Origin: Pezizomycotina sp. ARF18 | Taxonomy: Eukaryota > Ascomycota | Reading direction: 5' to 3' | Length of the DNA stretch: 64,000 nt | NCBI GenBank assembly: GCA_002224055.1 | Contig: AZLU01000033.1 | Coordinates: 62,001 to 126,000, forward strand | In this document: positions 60,977-64,000 of the stretch, in pieces | How the letters are laid out: every line of letters starts with the position of its first letter | Numbering within the stretch: position 1 is the first letter of the stretch | Notes under the pieces: generated by a model | Seen by the model: only the letters and a program-made list of their open reading frames with translations | The model's database searches: none | What the model was told of the DNA's origin: nothing | Program-made: the position numbers and the translations under genes

Positions 60977-63900
60977 ATGGCTTCAGACATATCGACGTCG
61001 CAGCTTGCGCAGGCTGTCCTGCAAGCTGTCCAAGGATTCTATCCCGAATCGGACGAAGTAGCTAGCGGGAAGCTGTCTCCCGAAAACCTGCCTGCTATTC
61101 ACGATGAGCTACAGAACGCCATAAACCAGACGAAAGTTGTCCATACTGAATTCTATCTACTCCTCACCTTTTTTTTTTTTTTTTTTTTTTTTCTAAGACT
61201 GTTAAACTAGAAAGGGAAATCTGACAATACAGCTGTTTCTTTTTCTTTTTTTCTGACATACATGGTGGATTTTAGAGCGAAATCGCTTCGCTGCGTCGCG
61301 ATCGCAAATCTGTCCTCGAATCATGGGTAAACGATGCCCGCCGATTGCATTCAGATATCGCCGAACACAAAGCCGCCGAAAAGGAGATCGTGAATCTGGA
61401 AGCCAGCGCAGTTGTACGAAAATCAATTTACCCTTTTCTCTTCCTATTCGAGTTTTTGATAGTCTGACAAAAACATTCGGTTGCCCGTCGTTTTTGGTCT
61501 TGATAAAAATGATCAGGAAGAATCGGCCAAAGTACAAGACGTTCTAAATCAACGCAACCTTCTCACGTCCGAGCTCGCATTCAACAATGACCTTTCAACA
61601 GTTATTCGCGGACTGCTTCTCATACAAGCCATATTCGACGAAGTCCAGGAAAAGGCCCTGGCTGGGAAACCCGATGAGGCAAGTATAGAGCTTGGCAACG
61701 GCGAAAAATCATTGCAGAACATTCAAGGTGTAGAGGGCGTTTTAGCCGCAGGTTTGTTGAGGGAAAAGGCGAGGAGGCTCCGGGAATCTCTTGTGGCGTC
61801 GGTCGAAAGTTATTGGAGCAAGCTGGTGCACATCGAGGTTAAAGAAGGATACGTCAAAATAGAAAGAGATGTCACATATAACGGCGTATCTGTTCGCAGC
61901 GAGGCGATCGTTTCGGCATTGCAGGGCTTAGGTTTATTGAAGGGTAAAATGGACCGGCTGCATCAGCTCCTCGAGCGGACCCTCATTGCCCCTCTGCTAA
62001 AGCGAACGACGAAGGGGACGACTCAATTACTTACTCCGTGGACGACGATGGAACAACAATCCGTACCCGAAGGATCGCTAAAGATGTAAACCCGCGGAGG
62101 CTGTATGGCAACCTGAAGACATTGTTAGAGTTTTGTGGAGCGCATGGGCCCGTCCAATGCTCCATACCTTTCTAAGCTCCTACTCCCGTCGCTTATTACC
62201 CAACTTCTTGCCGTCTATCTTCCTTCTTGCATACCTTCAAAATTAGAAAATCTTTCCTTATTCGAGGAAACCCTCGGCGAGACCGCCGAGTTTGAAGTTT
62301 TCCTAGAAGGGAAAGGCTGGATAAACAAGGACGAGTCCGACCTTCGCGACTGGGCAAAGAGGTCACCCAAAGTTTGGCTAGGTAAAAGGAAACAGGATGC
62401 TTTGGAAAGAGTGAGGAGTGTCCTAAATAAAGGTTTGGGAATGCCGCGGGTGGTGGAAAGGATAGAACGGATAGTTGAAGTAGATGGTCAGTTTGAACAA
62501 CCGTCCGAACAAACAAATGGCGCGGAGGAGGATCAAGCCATGGATAACTGGGATGCGAAATGGGATTCGGACGAAGAAAAGCAGGATGAACCAAAACCTG
62601 AAGCAGCGAAAGGGCATTCAAGAAGGCCCTCCAAAGCTCAAAAAAGGTCCAACTTACTCATGGCGGATGATGAGGAAGACGTCAGCGGCTGGGGTCTTGA
62701 TGATGACGATATCAACATTGATGAGGATCAGCCAAAAGCAGAAGGAGAAAAAGCGAAATCTGAAGTTGAAAAGGAGAAACCCGAAACCGAGCAGTTAATG
62801 GATGTGGACTGGGAGTGGGGCGATGAAGATAACGAAGAAGGTGAAAAGCAAGAGAAAATCAAGGAACCTTCAAATACAACGAATGCTTCAGCTCCTCCAC
62901 CCCAAGACGGTCGATCAAAAAGGATATCACGCTTCGAGAGACGTACAAATTACTTCAATACCTCCGGCGATCATGGAAATTATCTTTGCATCATTGGAAG
63001 AGGCCGATGGGTTAAGTAGAGATCAATACAAGTCGTCACCAATTGCTTCCGCGGCTTCGGGATTTTACAAGTACCAACCCTGATCGTGGCAGCCTACAGA
63101 GCACTTTCGCCTGTATTCTACGTCGTTGCTCCAATGTACCTATACAACGACTGCGTGTGGCTCGATGATCAGCTGAAAAACCTGCAGGGAACAAATGCAC
63201 TTTCAGAGGAAGTATCGTCCCATCTCGATCTGTCAGGAGACTGGAAAGCAATATCGGTATTCGGAAGAAGAGCGTACACTAGAGAAATGGTAAGTAAAAA
63301 CCTGCATCTTTCCGACCCATGCCCCTTTGCTCTCGCCCAGTATTAACGTTGTACAATACTTTCAATTATTTAGGAGAGCCAAAGAGTCATAGTCCAAGAT
63401 CTTATGGACGGAGCACAGGGTTTCAGTCGCTGCACAGACTTCCCGTTATTCACAGAATGCGAGAACGCAGTGAAATCAGTAGTAGATCGCATCAAAGACG
63501 TTTATGCATCTTGGAGAGGCATCTTATCACACTCCGTCCTCTTACAATCCGTGGGCTCGCTTCTCAACACGGCCGTGGCCAAGTTCATCAATGATATCGA
63601 GGATCTGGCGGACATATCCGAAGACGAGTCCCACCAGCTGCATCCTTTTGCGCCGAGATGAGCAAGCTCGAAGAACTCTTCAGCCGATAAACCAGCCAGT
63701 GGGCGAAGAAGTAGTGCCTCTAACAGCTGTAAGTATGCCCCTTCACAACTACGAGTTGTACAAGTACAGTACCTAATTTGCAAAAATATATCTCTAGGTC
63801 TATTGCGAGAAATGGTTGAAATTCCAGTACCTTGCGAATATCTTGGAATCCACGATGGTGGATATCAGCTATCTCTGGAGAGAAGGAGCGCTGCAGGATT

Positions 63901-63998
63901 TCGAACCAGATGAGCTTATAGATCTCGTCAAAGCTCTCTTCGCGGACGGTGACAAGCGCTCCAAACTCATCAGTGAGATCCGTCAAGGATTTCACTAA
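60977..63998 (+). CDS. ZW10/Dsl1-family tethering-complex subunit
   Basis: Subunit of the ER vesicle-tethering (Dsl1/NRZ) complex, also a kinetochore factor in animals. The start is ATG 60977 (MASDISTSQLAQAVLQAVQG). Intron about 61134-61275, with a T22 run, leads to the coiled-coil EIASLRRDRKSVLESWVNDA and ARRLHSDIAEHKAAEKEIVN. A second intron (about 61411-61515) is followed by NDLSTVIRGLLLIQAIFDEV and LREKARRLRESLVASVESYW. The middle contains FCGAHGPV and EEFEVFLEGKGWINKDESDL-like ZW10 features, then a low-complexity acidic Trp/Asp/Glu stretch (about 62520-62850). The C-terminal half reads IFASLEEADGLSRDQYKSSP, LYNDCVWLDDQL, FSRCTDFPLFTECENAVKSV and SVGSLLNTAVAKFINDIEDL, and after the last intron (about 63730-63798) VYCEKWLKFQYLANILESTM, ending LISEIRQGFH at TAA 63996-63998. 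Frame breaks occur near 62085-62160, 62940-62960, 63650 and 63683, all explicable by one-base contractions. Confidence 0.85.
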
Positions 63999-64000
63999 TA

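Overview
The window reads as a gene-dense stretch (19 protein genes in 64 kb) of a filamentous ascomycete nuclear genome. The reasons are the short introns (mostly about 50-180 nt, GT-AG), genes with few introns on both strands, and fungal or ascomycete-type families (eisosome protein EIS1, a TPS3/TSL1-type trehalose regulatory subunit, a MAK32-like pfkB protein, mitoribosomal mL59/MRPL25). I cannot fix the class from sequence alone. I found no transposon, viral element, rRNA, CRISPR or secondary-metabolite cluster. I recognise the content as housekeeping genes, and I did not find an undescribed multi-gene system.

Layout. 1-8.9 kb: 5'-truncated SNF2 remodeller IRC5/HELLS (+), GNA1 (-), MAK32-like pfkB protein (+), F-box protein (-). 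8.9-21.5 kb: a microsatellite-rich spacer, STU1/CLASP (+), TPS3/TSL1-like subunit (-), another low-complexity spacer. 21.5-32.2 kb: EIS1 (+), six-TM Frag1/DRAM/Sfk1 protein (+), ornithine aminotransferase (-), GPI mannosyltransferase III GPI10 (-). 32.8-46.9 kb: PRP39 (+), elongin C (-), M1 aminopeptidase APE2/AAP1 (+), mL59 (+), DEAD-box helicase PRP28 (+). 47.5-64 kb: SERCA-type Ca2+ ATPase (-), DxxxD cation-diffusion facilitator (-), M16 metallopeptidase of the YOL098C/SDD3 kind (-), ZW10/Dsl1-type tether subunit (+). No operon-like logic is expected. Loose links are two U1/U5 splicing factors (PRP39, PRP28) and two membrane or wall precursor enzymes (GNA1, GPI10).

The main caution is that nearly every conserved gene here is interrupted by frame changes. 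Every break I worked out can be explained by loss of one base from a run of two or more identical bases (for example GG to G or AAA to AA), including inside invariant motifs such as DEAD, HRIGRTGR and DKTGT. I read this as a sequencing or consensus error pattern, not mass pseudogenisation. The genes are therefore annotated as whole spans, with introns inferred from splice sites and family knowledge; single-frame ORFs underestimate them.

Most interesting points: a 691-nt GC-AG intron in PRP39 whose retention would end the protein after four codons; an Asn where pfkB kinases keep their catalytic Asp in the MAK32-like protein; a degraded phosphatase motif (DFEDT) in the TPS3-like subunit; a same-frame transmembrane tail after the stop of the F-box gene; a possible mitochondrial leader upstream of the aminopeptidase ATG; and many A/T homopolymer runs of 20-33 nt concentrated in introns and spacers.
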